NCBI RefSeq assembly: GCF_014203325.1
Contig: NZ_JACHIV010000001.1
Location: 6,449,501-6,513,500 of the forward strand
Direction: 5' to 3'
Length of the DNA stretch: 64,000 nt
From: Saccharopolyspora gloriosae
GTDB taxonomy: Bacteria > Actinomycetota > Actinomycetes > Mycobacteriales > Pseudonocardiaceae
The notes under the pieces were generated by a model, which made no database searches, was not told the DNA's origin, and saw only the letters and a list, made by a program, of their open reading frames with translations. How positions within the stretch are numbered: position 1 is the first letter of the stretch; the number at the start of each line of letters is the position of its first letter. Below, in pieces: positions 1 to 7,866 of the stretch. Position numbers and translations under genes: made by a program.

Positions 1-722
1 TGGCCGAGCAGCGAGATGCCGGGCAGCGACACGCTCAGCACGATGTTCAGCGCGATCACGATGAGGACCGGGCGCAGGCTCACCTTCAGCCGCAGCGCGG
101 CCACGGCGATGCCGCCCATCAGCCCGTACACCGCACCGGAGGCGCCCGCGACGGAGCTGTCGAGCCCGTCGAACAGGAACACCGCGGTGCTTCCGCCCAG
201 CAGGGCGAGCAGGTAGACGGCCGTGAAGCGCAGCCGCCCCAGCACCGTCTCCAGGTCCCGCCCGATGACCCACAGGGCCACCATGTTCAGCAGCAGGTGG
301 ATCGGGCCGAAGTGCAGGAATCCCGAGGTGAACAGGCGGATCCACTGCCCGCCCGCCACGCCGACCGGCCACAGCGAGAACTGGTTGAACAGGTCCGAGC
401 TCAGGTAGTTCTGGAAGTGGCCGGACTGGATCGCCGTCACGGCGTAGGCCAGCACGTTGAGCGCGATCAGCACCGGCACCACGATCGGCTTGCCGCCGAT
501 CCGGGCGCCCGCGACGGTCACGGCCTCGCGGCCACCGCGGCTGCTCTGCGCCAGGCAGTCCACGCAGTGGTAACCGACGGAGGCTTCGCGCAAGCACTCC
601 GGGCAGGCGGGGCGTTCGCACCGGGTGCAGCGCAGCCCGGTCGGGCGGTCGGGGTGCCTGGCGCAGACCCGCTGCTGCGCGGCTTCCTCCGGACCGGCGG
701 GTTGACCGGGGGGAACGCTCAT
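1..722 (-). CDS. Rhomboid family intramembrane serine protease, C-terminus cut by window edge
   Basis: About 240 residues are visible from the ATG at 722 and the frame is still open at base 1. Residues 20-56 hold paired cysteines (CTRC, CPEC, CVDC) typical of the small zinc-binding domain placed before actinobacterial rhomboids. Hydrophobic segments follow from about residue 80. The catalytic serine motif GASGAVYGL lies at 193-201 (Ser195), after the H-L-L-L-N-M segment at 142-147. The partner histidine would lie in a later membrane helix beyond the edge. Rhomboids cleave membrane proteins inside the bilayer; the substrate here is unknown. The ATG follows the ppiA stop by one base, so the two genes are very likely co-transcribed and translationally coupled, as in the related mycobacterial neighbourhood. 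Confidence 0.92.
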   Translation of the reverse strand, partial: MSVPPGQPAGPEEAAQQRVCARHPDRPTGLRCTRCERPACPECLREASVGYHCVDCLAQSSRGGREAVTVAGARIGGKPIVVPVLIALNVLAYAVTAIQSGHFQNYLSSDLFNQFSLWPVGVAGGQWIRLFTSGFLHFGPIHLLLNMVALWVIGRDLETVLGRLRFTAVYLLALLGGSTAVFLFDGLDSSVAGASGAVYGLMGGIAVAALRLKVSLRPVLIVIALNIVLSVSLPGISLLG

Positions 723-723
723 G

Positions 724-1278
724 TCACTCGCCGAGCTCCACGGAGACCTTCTCGATCACGACGTCGGTCAGCGGACGGTCCTGCGCGCCGGTCGCGGTGT
801 GCGCGATGGCGTCCACGACCTCGCGGGACTCCTGGTCGGCGACCTCGCCGAAGATCGTGTGCTTGTAGTTCAGGTGCGGCGTGCGCGCCACGGTGATGAA
901 GAACTGCGAACCGTTCATGTTCGGCCGGCCGGGGTTGGCCATGCCCAGCACGTAGGGCTTGTCGAACTGCAGCTCCGGGTGGAACTCGTCGACGAACTCG
1001 TAGCCGGGGCCGCCGCGGCCGGTGCCGGTCGGGTCGCCGGTCTGGATCATGAAGCCGTCGATGACCCGGTGGAAGATCACGCCGTCGAAGAACGGGCCGG
1101 AGCGCTCCCCGCGCGCGTTCGGGTTCGTGTACTCCTTGGTCCCCTCGGCGAGGCCCACGAAGTTGCCGACGGTTTTCGGCGCCTGGTTCGGGAAGAGTTC
1201 GACCCGGATGTCGCCCTGCGAGGTGTGCAGGGTCGCGGTCACGGTCTTCCCGACGAGCGATCCGTTGTCTTCAGCCAC
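724..1278 (-). CDS. ppiA: Cyclophilin-type peptidyl-prolyl cis-trans isomerase
   Basis: The 184-residue protein is a single cyclophilin domain. It shows FHRVIDGFMIQTGDPTGTG, the core catalytic stretch with the arginine of FHR, then GSQFFIT and a HTIFGEV segment, all hallmark cyclophilin motifs. It has no signal peptide and is probably a cytoplasmic prolyl isomerase. I chose the GTG at 1278 because an AGGATGG Shine-Dalgarno lies eight bases upstream; the in-frame ATG at 1287 has AGG directly against it. Length matches mycobacterial PpiA. The gene precedes the rhomboid gene by one base and sits near gyrA, the conserved actinobacterial position. Confidence 0.95.
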   Translation of the reverse strand: MAEDNGSLVGKTVTATLHTSQGDIRVELFPNQAPKTVGNFVGLAEGTKEYTNPNARGERSGPFFDGVIFHRVIDGFMIQTGDPTGTGRGGPGYEFVDEFHPELQFDKPYVLGMANPGRPNMNGSQFFITVARTPHLNYKHTIFGEVADQESREVVDAIAHTATGAQDRPLTDVVIEKVSVELGE

Positions 1279-1404
1279 GCAACCCATCCTGCCATCGGAA
1301 AGCGGGAACCACGTGCCTGGGTGCAGTATTGGTGGTGATCGTCGAATGCCGGTTACCGTCGGCACGGCAGGACGACCGGTGAACGCCGGCCAAGGAGGCA
1401 CACG

Positions 1405-1956
1405 ATGGACGAGGTGGAGGCGATGGCCCGAACTGGTGAGAACGTGGGCAGGGCGGTCGGCACGGGGGTGCGCACCGCGCGCGAAGGTGCCGTCCGAGCG
1501 GGCAAGGCGGGTCGCAGCGCGACCAAGCAGTACATCGCCCGCGCGGAGCAGGAGCTCACCGAGCGCGGGCTCGCGCCGGAGCACCTGCCGGAGCTGCTCG
1601 CCCAGAAGGCCACCGGGCTCTCCCGCGAGGACCTCGCCGCGCGCAGCCGCAAGGCGCGCAAGCAGTGGGAGAAGACCCGCAAGGACTGGGACAAGAAGAC
1701 CGCGAAGTCGCGCAAGCGGCTGGCGAAGAACGCGGAGCAGGCCCGCAAGGAGCTCGCGGCCCGGATCGACCCGACTCCGAAGCCGCGGCGCAAGTGGCCG
1801 TGGGTGCTGCTGGTGCTGGCCGCGCTCGCCGGGGTGGCAGTGGTCGCGCTGTCGCGCCGCCCGGAGGAGCTGCCGATCGCCGAGGCGGAGGACTTCCCGA
1901 CGCACGAGGACGGGCTGTCCCGCAACCCCGGTGCGCGTCCCGACGCGGATCGCTGA
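1405..1956 (+). CDS. Hypothetical single-pass membrane protein with basic helical N-terminal region
   Basis: 183 residues, family not recognised. The first 130 residues are rich in Lys, Arg, Ala and Glu and look mostly helical (repeated RKxRK, KTRKDWDKK type patterns). A single strong transmembrane helix follows, WPWVLLVLAALAGVAVVALS at about 132-151, and then a short acidic tail (EAEDFPTHEDG). A GGAGG-like site precedes the ATG at a good distance (CAAGGAGGCACACG). The gene diverges from ppiA across about 125 bases. The basic region could bind nucleic acid or lipid head groups, but nothing in the sequence decides this. Confidence 0.75.
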   Translation: MDEVEAMARTGENVGRAVGTGVRTAREGAVRAGKAGRSATKQYIARAEQELTERGLAPEHLPELLAQKATGLSREDLAARSRKARKQWEKTRKDWDKKTAKSRKRLAKNAEQARKELAARIDPTPKPRRKWPWVLLVLAALAGVAVVALSRRPEELPIAEAEDFPTHEDGLSRNPGARPDADR

Positions 1957-1964
1957 GCACGAAC

Positions 1965-2000
1965 CGACGCGGCGGCGCCCTCCTGGGTGCCGCCGCGTCG
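1965..2000 (+). terminator. Stem-loop after the hypothetical membrane protein gene
   Basis: Twelve-base arms CGACGCGGCGGC (1965-1976) and GCCGCCGCGTCG (1989-2000) pair perfectly around a 12-base loop, nine bases after the stop codon. There is no U-run, as is common in high-GC actinobacteria. Confidence 0.6.
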
Positions 2001-2040
2001 TCGTCTCCGCCGGGTGCCCGGCGCGCGTAATGTCGATCTA

Positions 2041-2541
2041 GTGACTGATGCGAACGCACCCCAGCTGACTCTGGACCACTCGACCTTCGTCGAGGCCGCC
2101 CCGGAGCAGATCTACCCCTTGATCAGCGACATCACCCGGTTCGGCGAGTGGAGCCCGGAGAGCACCGGCGGCGAGTGGCTGACCGGCGCCCCCGGCGAGG
2201 TGGGCTCCCGGTTCCGCGGGGACAACAGCAACGGCGACCGCACCTGGTCGAGCGAGTGCGAGGTCGTCGCCGCCGAGCCCGGCAAGCGCTTCGCCTTCGG
2301 CGTGCTGACCGGTTCGGAGCGCACCGACAACTCCGTGTGGTCCTTCGAGGTCGAGCCGGAGGGGTCGGGCTCCCGGCTCACCCAGCGGTACGTGCTGCGC
2401 GAGCTGACCGGCCCGATCAAGGAGTTCCTCGCCCAGCAGGAGGACGGTGGCGCGCAGTTCATCGCCACCCGCACCGAGGTGCTCCGCGACGCGCTGCGCC
2501 AGACCGTCGAAGGCGTCAAGAAGAGCGCCGAGCAGAACTGA
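2041..2541 (+). CDS. SRPBCC (START-like) superfamily protein
   Basis: 166 residues forming one polyketide cyclase/dehydrase-like START fold. The N-terminal strand and helix EAAPEQIYPLISDITRFGEWSPE is the classic SRPBCC opening, followed by WSSECEVVAAEPGKRFAFG and a C-terminal amphipathic helix (EVLRDALRQTVEGVKK). Such proteins bind small hydrophobic ligands; the ligand here is unknown. I start at the GTG at 2041 (VTDANAPQ) because the 18 codons upstream are arginine-rich and lack family resemblance, though no good ribosome site is visible for either choice. It converges on the MFS transporter gene. Confidence 0.8.
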   Translation: MTDANAPQLTLDHSTFVEAAPEQIYPLISDITRFGEWSPESTGGEWLTGAPGEVGSRFRGDNSNGDRTWSSECEVVAAEPGKRFAFGVLTGSERTDNSVWSFEVEPEGSGSRLTQRYVLRELTGPIKEFLAQQEDGGAQFIATRTEVLRDALRQTVEGVKKSAEQN

Positions 2542-2549
2542 GCGGCAGC

Positions 2550-2578
2550 CGGTGGCGCCGCTCGGAGCGGCGCCACCG
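2550..2578. terminator. Convergent stem-loop between SRPBCC and MFS genes
   Basis: CGGTGGCGCCGC (2550-2561) and GCGGCGCCACCG (2567-2578) form a perfect 12-bp stem with a five-base loop. It lies between two convergent stops and could serve both genes. Confidence 0.65.
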
Positions 2579-2602
2579 TTCGCTCGCCTGCGCAGGCCGA
2601 GA

Positions 2603-3835
2603 TCAGAGGTCCGCCTCCGCGCGTTGCGGTGTGCGGACCAGCGCGATCCCGACCGCTCCGAGCACGCCGACCGCCGCGTACGCGTAGAAGCCCCACGGGT
2701 AGGCGATCCCCGCGGTGAGCAGCGCGCCGCCGAGCAGCGGCCCGCAGATCGCCCCGATCCGCCCGACCCCCGACGCCCAGCCGAGCCCGGTGGCCCGCGC
2801 TTCCGCCGGGTACGCGCGGCCGATGTAGGCGTAGACGAGCACCTGGGCGCTGAACACGAACGCCCCGGCGAGGAACACCACCACGTACACGCCCGCCCCG
2901 GGCAGCCGGATGCTCAGCGCGGCGAGGAACACGGCGGCCGCCGCGAACCAGACGACCGTCACCGGCCGGATCGAGGCGCGGTCGGCCACGTACCCGGCGA
3001 CGACGAGCCCGACCACGGCGCCCAGGTTCAGCGTGAGCAGCAGTCCGAGGGCCGCGCCGAGCGGATAACCGGCCGCCCGCATGATCTCCGGGAGCCAGGT
3101 GTTGAGGCCGTACACCAGCAGCAGGCCCATGAACGCGGCCATCCAGAACGCGAGGGTGCTGCGCGCGAAGCCGCCGCGGAACAGCGAGGCGACGGTGTCC
3201 AGGCCGCCGCGGAGTCCGGCTCCGGCGGTCGCGGAACGCTCGAACGACTCCGATTCCGGCAGGTAGCGCACCATCAGGGGCACCAGCAGCAGCGCCGGGG
3301 CCGCGCCGAGCAGGAACATCCACCGCCAGCCCAGCGAGGGCAGCACCAGGATGCCGAGCACGGCTGTGAGCACGGCGCCGACGTGGTAGCCGGTCATGAT
3401 CGTGGTGCTGGCACCGCCGTTGCGGCCGGGCCGCGAATGCTCGGTGACGAGCGCGATCGCGGTGGGCACGCAGCCGCCGAGGCCCACCCCGGCGAGGAAG
3501 CGCAGCCCGCCGAAGATCAGTAGCGACGGCGCGGCGGCGCACAGCGCGGTGAGCAGCGAGAAGCTGATCACCGAGAGGATCAGCGCTTTGCGCCGGCCGA
3601 TGACGTCGGTGATGGTGCCGATGGCGAGCGCGCCCAGGACCATGCCCAGCAGTCCCGCCGTGGAGGCGAGCGAGGCGGTCGCGGGGGTCAGGCCCCATTG
3701 GCCGAGGTCCAGCAGCGTCGGCAGCACGCTGCCGAGCACCACCAGGTCGAACCCGTCGAGCAGCACCGCGCTCCAGCACAGCGGCACGACCCACCCGGCG
3801 TGCGCGGCTCGTCCAACGTCGATTCCGATAGCCAC
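2603..3835 (-). CDS. MFS transporter, aromatic acid/proton symporter-like
   Basis: 410 residues with about 12 hydrophobic segments. The first helix region (CWSAVLLDGFDLVVLGSVLP) carries the DGFD motif characteristic of the aromatic acid:H+ symporter branch (PcaK/BenK type). The loop 2-3 signature DVIGRRKALI is present, as is a second half beginning near RSTLAFWMAAF. It probably imports an aromatic or other organic acid across the cytoplasmic membrane; the substrate cannot be read from sequence. The GTG at 3835 has a GGAGG site six bases upstream and is preferred over an upstream ATG at 3955, which would add a 40-residue low-complexity stretch. No catabolic operon lies alongside. Confidence 0.85.
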   Translation of the reverse strand: MAIGIDVGRAAHAGWVVPLCWSAVLLDGFDLVVLGSVLPTLLDLGQWGLTPATASLASTAGLLGMVLGALAIGTITDVIGRRKALILSVISFSLLTALCAAAPSLLIFGGLRFLAGVGLGGCVPTAIALVTEHSRPGRNGGASTTIMTGYHVGAVLTAVLGILVLPSLGWRWMFLLGAAPALLLVPLMVRYLPESESFERSATAGAGLRGGLDTVASLFRGGFARSTLAFWMAAFMGLLLVYGLNTWLPEIMRAAGYPLGAALGLLLTLNLGAVVGLVVAGYVADRASIRPVTVVWFAAAAVFLAALSIRLPGAGVYVVVFLAGAFVFSAQVLVYAYIGRAYPAEARATGLGWASGVGRIGAICGPLLGGALLTAGIAYPWGFYAYAAVGVLGAVGIALVRTPQRAEADL

Positions 3836-4029
3836 GCCCGTCCTCCGTCGAGTCGGTGATCGTTCGCACTCGTTGCCGCCGGATGCTGCCGCTCCGGCCG
3901 CACCCCACCCCCCACTCCCCTTCCGCTCAACGAAAGCCCCGCGCGAACCGCGCACCGGATTCCCCCGGCCGCCACCCGCACCGCCGGGACGCCGACCGCC
4001 GGAGGAGAGCGCCGCTCACCACCTGTATT

Positions 4030-4149
4030 CGATCTTGTCTTTCCAGGTGAGCGGCGTAGTTGGTCGTTGTCTTGTCAGCGGCGAAGCCGCTGAGCAGCGA
4101 CCAGCTTGAGCAACCGGCACCGCAGCGGTTCCGCCACCCGACCCCTACA
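4030..4149 (-). repeat. Dispersed intergenic repeat, copy A (cassette-less form)
   Basis: About 120 bases matching the ends of the repeats at 11.4, 31.8 and 56.2 kb. It contains the backbone hairpin TCAGCGGCGAAGCCGCTGA (4074-4092) and the shared segments GATCTTGTCTTTCCAGGTGAGC and GAGCAACCGGCACCGC (split here for length). The cassette with 17-bp inverted arms found in the other three copies is absent: the flank GGAACC is joined directly to the GCxGCGGTGCCGG side. Strand is given relative to copy D taken as plus. Confidence 0.8.
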
Positions 4150-4174
4150 GCAGGCCGGGGACGAGGGCAGTCGG

Positions 4175-5104
4175 TCAGCGCTGGTGACGTTCGATCAGTT
4201 GGGCGAAGCCGTCGAGGTGCCGGGCCAGTCCGTACTCGAAGAGGGCGTCGACGTCGTCGACCACCGCTTCGGGCATCGTCGCCAGCAGCGGGAACCGGTC
4301 GCCGCCGACCATCCGCCGCGCGCGCGGCCGGTGTGCCGCTCGCCAGTTCTCCAGGGGCACGCCGGTGCTCTGCTCGGCGTCGGTCTCGTCCGCCGCCGAT
4401 GCCGCGGCGGAGAGGACGAAGGCGTGCAGCGTCAGCGCTTCGCGCACCCGCGTCTCCATCGGGAGCCCGAGCCCGTCGAGCGCGCGCAACGTCCACTCGG
4501 TGTGCGCCATCATGTGCGGCGCGAAAGTCGGCCGGGTGAAGGACACGACCCGCGGCAACCAGGGGTGCCGGCGGAACAGCCGCCGCCCCTCCCGGGCGAT
4601 GTGCTCCAGCTTCGCCCGCCACCCCGGTGGCCCGTGCGCGGGCAGCACGATCTCGCCGAACGCGCGGTCCGCCATCCGGAACAGCAGTTCGTCCTTGCCC
4701 GCGACGCTGCGGTAGAGCGACATCGGCCCGACGCCGAGGTGGGCGGCGAGCCGCCGCATGGACACCGCGTCGAGCCCTTCCGCGTCGGCGATGGCGATGG
4801 CCGCGTCGAGCAGCCGCTCCCGTTTCTCGGGGGGCTCGTCGGCGCCGGGTCCGGGTGCGGGCGAGCTCGGCTGCCTGCGCGGGCGCGCGCTGACCACGGT
4901 GCCCGAGCCGCTCCTCGGTTCGACGAGGCCTTCTTCCCGGAGCACCGCGGCGGCCTTGGTCGCGGTCGCGACCGCCACTCCCCAGCGCCGGGCGAGGTGC
5001 CGGATCGACGGCACTCGATCGCCGGGCCCCAGCTCGCCGGATTCGATGCGCTTCCGGATCTCGGCCGCGATCGCGCGGTACGGCGGGCTCGTCCCCGGTG
5101 CCAT
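4175..5104 (-). CDS. Chimeric regulator: GntR winged helix fused to TetR repressor
   Basis: 309 residues with two DNA-binding domains. Residues 6-72 form a GntR-type winged helix (YRAIAAEIRKRIESGELGPG, then PSIRHLARRWGVAVATATKA and a GSGTVV wing). After a Pro/Gly linker, residues 92-140 form a TetR helix-turn-helix (RERLLDAAIAIADAEGLDAV, MRRLAAHLGVGPMSLYRSVAGK). The rest resembles the TetR C-terminal ligand domain. It is transcribed away from the FAD monooxygenase gene at 5304, the usual layout for a ligand-responsive repressor of that enzyme. Two CTAGT direct repeats lie between them. Such GntR-TetR fusions exist in actinobacteria; the ligand is unknown. Confidence 0.87.
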   Translation of the reverse strand: MAPGTSPPYRAIAAEIRKRIESGELGPGDRVPSIRHLARRWGVAVATATKAAAVLREEGLVEPRSGSGTVVSARPRRQPSSPAPGPGADEPPEKRERLLDAAIAIADAEGLDAVSMRRLAAHLGVGPMSLYRSVAGKDELLFRMADRAFGEIVLPAHGPPGWRAKLEHIAREGRRLFRRHPWLPRVVSFTRPTFAPHMMAHTEWTLRALDGLGLPMETRVREALTLHAFVLSAAASAADETDAEQSTGVPLENWRAAHRPRARRMVGGDRFPLLATMPEAVVDDVDALFEYGLARHLDGFAQLIERHQR

Positions 5105-5143
5105 GGCTCCCCCTTCGCGACGACTCCGATCACGGACACCGTA

Positions 5144-5174
5144 CTAGTTCACTTTTCGCGGCGAGCTAGTGCGC
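5144..5174. promoter_or_regulatory. CTAGTKCRC direct repeats, candidate operator of the chimeric regulator
   Basis: CTAGTTCAC (5144-5152) and CTAGTGCGC (5166-5174) are direct repeats whose starts are 22 bases apart, two helical turns. They lie in the shared promoter region between the divergent regulator and monooxygenase genes. Assignment as operator is inference. Confidence 0.45.
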
Positions 5175-5303
5175 TTTCTCCCTTCTCACTGCACAAAACG
5201 GCGATGATCACCGCTACCTTGGCCGTCGAATCGATACGCCGTACGCACTGCTAGCCCGAGCCGACCGGGCGAAGTGCCGACGACGGCAGAACCAGGGGGA
5301 ACC

Positions 5304-6533
5304 ATGACCACCCGCAGCGTCCTCATCTCCGGAGCCGGGATCGCCGGACCGACGCTGGCGCACTGGCTGCGCCGCTACGGGTTCGAACCGACCGTCGTGG
5401 AACGCGCACCCGCCCCGCGCACGGGAGGACACGTCGTCGACATCCGCGGCACCGCGCGGGAGGTGGCCGAGCGGACCGGCATCGTCGCCCGGGTCCGCCA
5501 AGCGCACACCGGCGCGCGGGGCATGGCGTTCGTCGACAGCGCGGGCAACCGGGTCGCGACGCTGGGAACCGACGTGTTCGGCCACTCCGGCGGCCCGGTC
5601 GCCGAGCTGGCCCTGCGCCGGACCGATCTCGCGCGGATCCTGCACGAGACCACCCGCGCCGAGGTCGAGTACGTCTTCGGCGACTCGATCACCGCGGTCG
5701 AGCAGACCTACGGCGGTGTCCGGGCCACCTTCGAATCGGGCGGTGCGCGGGACTTCGACCTCCTGATCGGCGCCGACGGGGTGCGCTCGGAGGTCCGCCG
5801 CCTCGTCTTCGGGCCGCACGAGCGCTACCTGCACGACCTCGGCTGCTCCCTCTCGCTGTTCACGACGCCGACCGAGCTGGACCTCGAGGGCTGGCAGCTG
5901 ATGCACACCGTCGCCGCCCGGAACGGCCGGCCCGGCAGGACGGCGGGCCTCGTGCCGCTGCCCGAACCGGGCAGGTCGCTCGCCGGTTTCTTCTGGCGCG
6001 GCGCCCCCGAAACCCACGACCGGCACGACGTCCAGGCGCAGCAGCGCATCCTCACCCGCCACTTCGAGCAGGACGGCTGGGAAGTGCCGGGGATGTTGTC
6101 CGCGCTGCCGGACGCGCCGGACTTCTACTTCGACCGGGTCAGCCAGGTGCGGGTGAACACCTGGTCACGGCACCGCGTCGCGCTCCTCGGCGACGCCGCC
6201 TGCTGCGCCTCCCCCATGTCGGGCATCGGCACCAGCCTCGCGCTGGTCGGCGCGTACGTGCTGGCCGGGGAGCTCGCCGCGGCCGACGGTGATCACCGCG
6301 TCGCCTTCCCCGCCTACGAGCAGGCGATGCGCCGGTTCGTCGACCGCGCCCAGGAGTTCGCCCGCGGAGCGGGCGACGGCGGGCTGATGCCGGACTCGTC
6401 CCGGCAGCTGCGGAGGCGCAACCGCTCCGTCCGGCTGCTGCCCTACCTGCCGAAACGGCTCGTCGCCCGAGGCATGGAACGCGTCGCCGACACCGTCGAG
6501 CTCAAGGACTACGCGGCACCGGCGCGACTCTGA
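5304..6533 (+). CDS. FAD-dependent monooxygenase (UbiH/PHBH-like)
   Basis: 409 residues of the class A flavin monooxygenase fold. The N-terminal dinucleotide motif GAGIAGPTLAHWLRRYG is at about 8-24, the middle motif GADGVRSEVRRLVFG is present near 155, and the second FAD motif VALLGDAACCASPMSGIGTS (the GD motif) is near 295. Such enzymes hydroxylate small aromatic or polyketide molecules using NAD(P)H and O2; some (TetX-like, rifampicin monooxygenases) inactivate antibiotics. The ATG at 5304 has an AGGGGGA site close upstream. The divergent regulator with a TetR half suggests induction by the substrate, consistent with detoxification, but this is inference. Confidence 0.88.
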   Translation: MTTRSVLISGAGIAGPTLAHWLRRYGFEPTVVERAPAPRTGGHVVDIRGTAREVAERTGIVARVRQAHTGARGMAFVDSAGNRVATLGTDVFGHSGGPVAELALRRTDLARILHETTRAEVEYVFGDSITAVEQTYGGVRATFESGGARDFDLLIGADGVRSEVRRLVFGPHERYLHDLGCSLSLFTTPTELDLEGWQLMHTVAARNGRPGRTAGLVPLPEPGRSLAGFFWRGAPETHDRHDVQAQQRILTRHFEQDGWEVPGMLSALPDAPDFYFDRVSQVRVNTWSRHRVALLGDAACCASPMSGIGTSLALVGAYVLAGELAAADGDHRVAFPAYEQAMRRFVDRAQEFARGAGDGGLMPDSSRQLRRRNRSVRLLPYLPKRLVARGMERVADTVELKDYAAPARL

Positions 6534-6546
6534 GCCGGGCCGCGAT

Positions 6547-6577
6547 CGGGCGGGAGACCACTTCGATCTCCCGCCCG
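6547..6577 (+). terminator. Stem-loop after the monooxygenase gene
   Basis: CGGGCGGGAGA (6547-6557) pairs with TCTCCCGCCCG (6567-6577), 11 bp with a nine-base loop, 13 bases after the stop codon. Confidence 0.6.
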
Positions 6578-6681
6578 GCGAGGGCGCGCGGTGGCTCCTG
6601 CGCCCCGGTGGCGTCACCGGCGCACGGCACCGCGTCGTCGCTCCGGAGCCGCGCTTCCGGAGTGCCCCTGCGCGACGATCT

Positions 6682-6873
6682 TCAGTCGCGCGACCGCGTG
6701 AGAACGATGACGATCTCGTGTGTGTGCCCGCTGCCGAGCGCCGGGGCGATCGTGCCCACCGCCTGCCAGCCGTGGCGCCCGAGTTCGTCGAGCTCCTTCT
6801 CAAGCCCCTCGTAGTCGAAGCCCTTCCAGGTCTGCTTGCACTTCAACACCTTGTGTTCGAACGATGCGCTCAT
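6682..6873 (-). CDS. DUF4177-type small protein
   Basis: 63 residues beginning MSASFEHKVLKCK and ending in a beta strand HEIVIVLTRSRD. The pattern of a first strand, the short helix LEKELDELGRHGWQAVG and a last strand matches the DUF4177 family of small cytoplasmic proteins of unknown function. The ATG at 6873 has AGGAGG six bases upstream, which excludes the ATG nine codons earlier. It stands alone with its own promoter region. Confidence 0.8.
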   Translation of the reverse strand: MSASFEHKVLKCKQTWKGFDYEGLEKELDELGRHGWQAVGTIAPALGSGHTHEIVIVLTRSRD

Positions 6874-7222
6874 GGATCGCCTCCTTGAGCTCCAGGGCAC
6901 ACCGTGACCTCACGTCACACTCAAGGATCAACACCGGTGACATGAGGCACACCAGAGCCATGGCCTCGGACTCCGGCGATCAGAACCAACCGCCACAACG
7001 CCCACCAGGGACGATCATGGCCGCGCCTACGCATCGGCGAGGTCAGCCCATCAGGAAACGCCAAGCCCGACGACGAAGAAAAGACAAGATGCTCTGACCG
7101 GCTATACCCACAGCGGCGACCAAGAAAGCGCACTCGCCCTCGAACCGCTGGTCAAAGAGCAGGCCGGGACCCCTCCCAACAAGAGAAGCCCCACAAACCC
7201 CAGCCACCGCACCGTGGGGGCC
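6874..7222. other. Gene-free stretch upstream of the DUF4177 gene
   Basis: About 350 bases with no coding sequence I can support. The frames open here are short and lack codon bias typical of the neighbours. Base composition is somewhat lower in GC and richer in A than the flanking genes. It should hold the promoter of the 6.9-kb gene but I see no clear -10/-35 pair. Confidence 0.5.
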
Positions 7223-7290
7223 TACGGGGGCTCGGCCCCCGTACGAACAAAAAGGAGCCGGGAAGACGCAAAGCGTCGACCAGACTCCTC
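7223..7290 (-). terminator. Terminator structures behind tRNA-Ala
   Basis: Reading on the minus strand after the tRNA, GGAG pairs with CTCC around an inner GACGC-TTT-GCGTC hairpin and is followed by TTTTTG (7247-7290), a good intrinsic terminator. A second perfect hairpin, TACGGGGGC-TCG-GCCCCCGTA, follows at 7223-7243. Confidence 0.7.
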
Positions 7291-7293
7291 AAG

Positions 7294-7366
7294 TGGAGAC
7301 GAGGGGAATCGAACCCCTAACCCCCGCCTTGCAAAGGCGGTGCTCTGCCAATTGAGCTACGTCCCC
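7294..7366 (-). tRNA. tRNA-Ala(TGC)
   Basis: A 73-base cloverleaf. The acceptor arm GGGGACG pairs with CGTCTCC, the anticodon loop TTTGCAA gives anticodon TGC inside the stem CCGCC/GGCGG, and the T arm reads GGGGTTCGATTCCCC. The CCA end is not encoded. tRNA-Ile lies about 330 bases upstream, the standard actinobacterial arrangement after gyrA. Confidence 0.96.
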
Positions 7367-7504
7367 GTGGGTGCCGGAGCACCCGGCCGCCGGAACTCCA
7401 CCGCTGTCGTACGAGCGTACTCAGGCGACCACATCAGGGTCGGGACAGAGATCCGCGGCCGCAGTGGCTGGTCGGCAGGGCCGACCGGTGAGCCGAAGGT
7501 CGGC

Positions 7505-7624
7505 TCACACCTCGCCGGCGGTGGCCTCGCGCCAGAGGTCGGCCTCGGCCTTGGCAGCGCGGTTGCGGCGGACGACGAACAGAACGGCACCGGCAACGAC
7601 GGCGAGTGCGAGAAGCTTCTTCAT
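7505..7624 (-). CDS. DLW-39 family small protein
   Basis: A 39-residue protein starting MKKLLALAVVAGAVLFVVRR and ending in KAEADLWREATAGEV. The N-terminal hydrophobic stretch can span the membrane and the DLW motif with total length near 39 defines the DLW-39 family, found between the Ile and Ala tRNA genes downstream of gyrA in actinobacteria. An AGGAGG site lies nine bases before the ATG. Function is unknown. It is easily missed because of its size. Confidence 0.88.
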   Translation of the reverse strand: MKKLLALAVVAGAVLFVVRRNRAAKAEADLWREATAGEV

Positions 7625-7694
7625 TTCCGGTCGCCTCCTAGAACGGGGCACCCGCGGACCGCGGGCATCGGGGAAACATCCTTGACAGGAAGGG

Positions 7695-7768
7695 TGGGCC
7701 TAGAAGGACTTGAACCTTCGACCTCTTCGTTATCAGCGAAGCGCTCTAACCGCCTGAGCTATAGGCCC
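7695..7768 (-). tRNA. tRNA-Ile(GAT)
   Basis: A 74-base cloverleaf. The acceptor arm GGGCCTA pairs with TAGGCCC, the anticodon loop CTGATAA contains GAT, and the T arm is GAAGGTTCAAGTCCTTC. The discriminator base is A and CCA is not encoded. Confidence 0.96.
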
Positions 7769-7827
7769 TTGGTGTGACTCGAAGATTACACGACGCCCGG
7801 CGTCCGCCACGAAGGGGGGTCCGGGCT

Positions 7828-7860
7828 CCGGGGCGGCGATCGCGCGGATCGCCGCCCCGG
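7828..7860 (-). terminator. Stem-loop after the DUF3566 gene
   Basis: CCGGGGCGGCGATC (7828-7841) pairs perfectly with GATCGCCGCCCCGG (7847-7860) around GCGCG. It starts just after the stop codon and probably ends the gyrA operon. Confidence 0.65.
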
Positions 7861-7866
7861 AACGGA

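Noticed and set aside
4030-4149. An insertion sequence remnant
   Set aside because: No transposase fragment, terminal inverted repeats of IS type or target duplication could be found at any of the four repeat copies.
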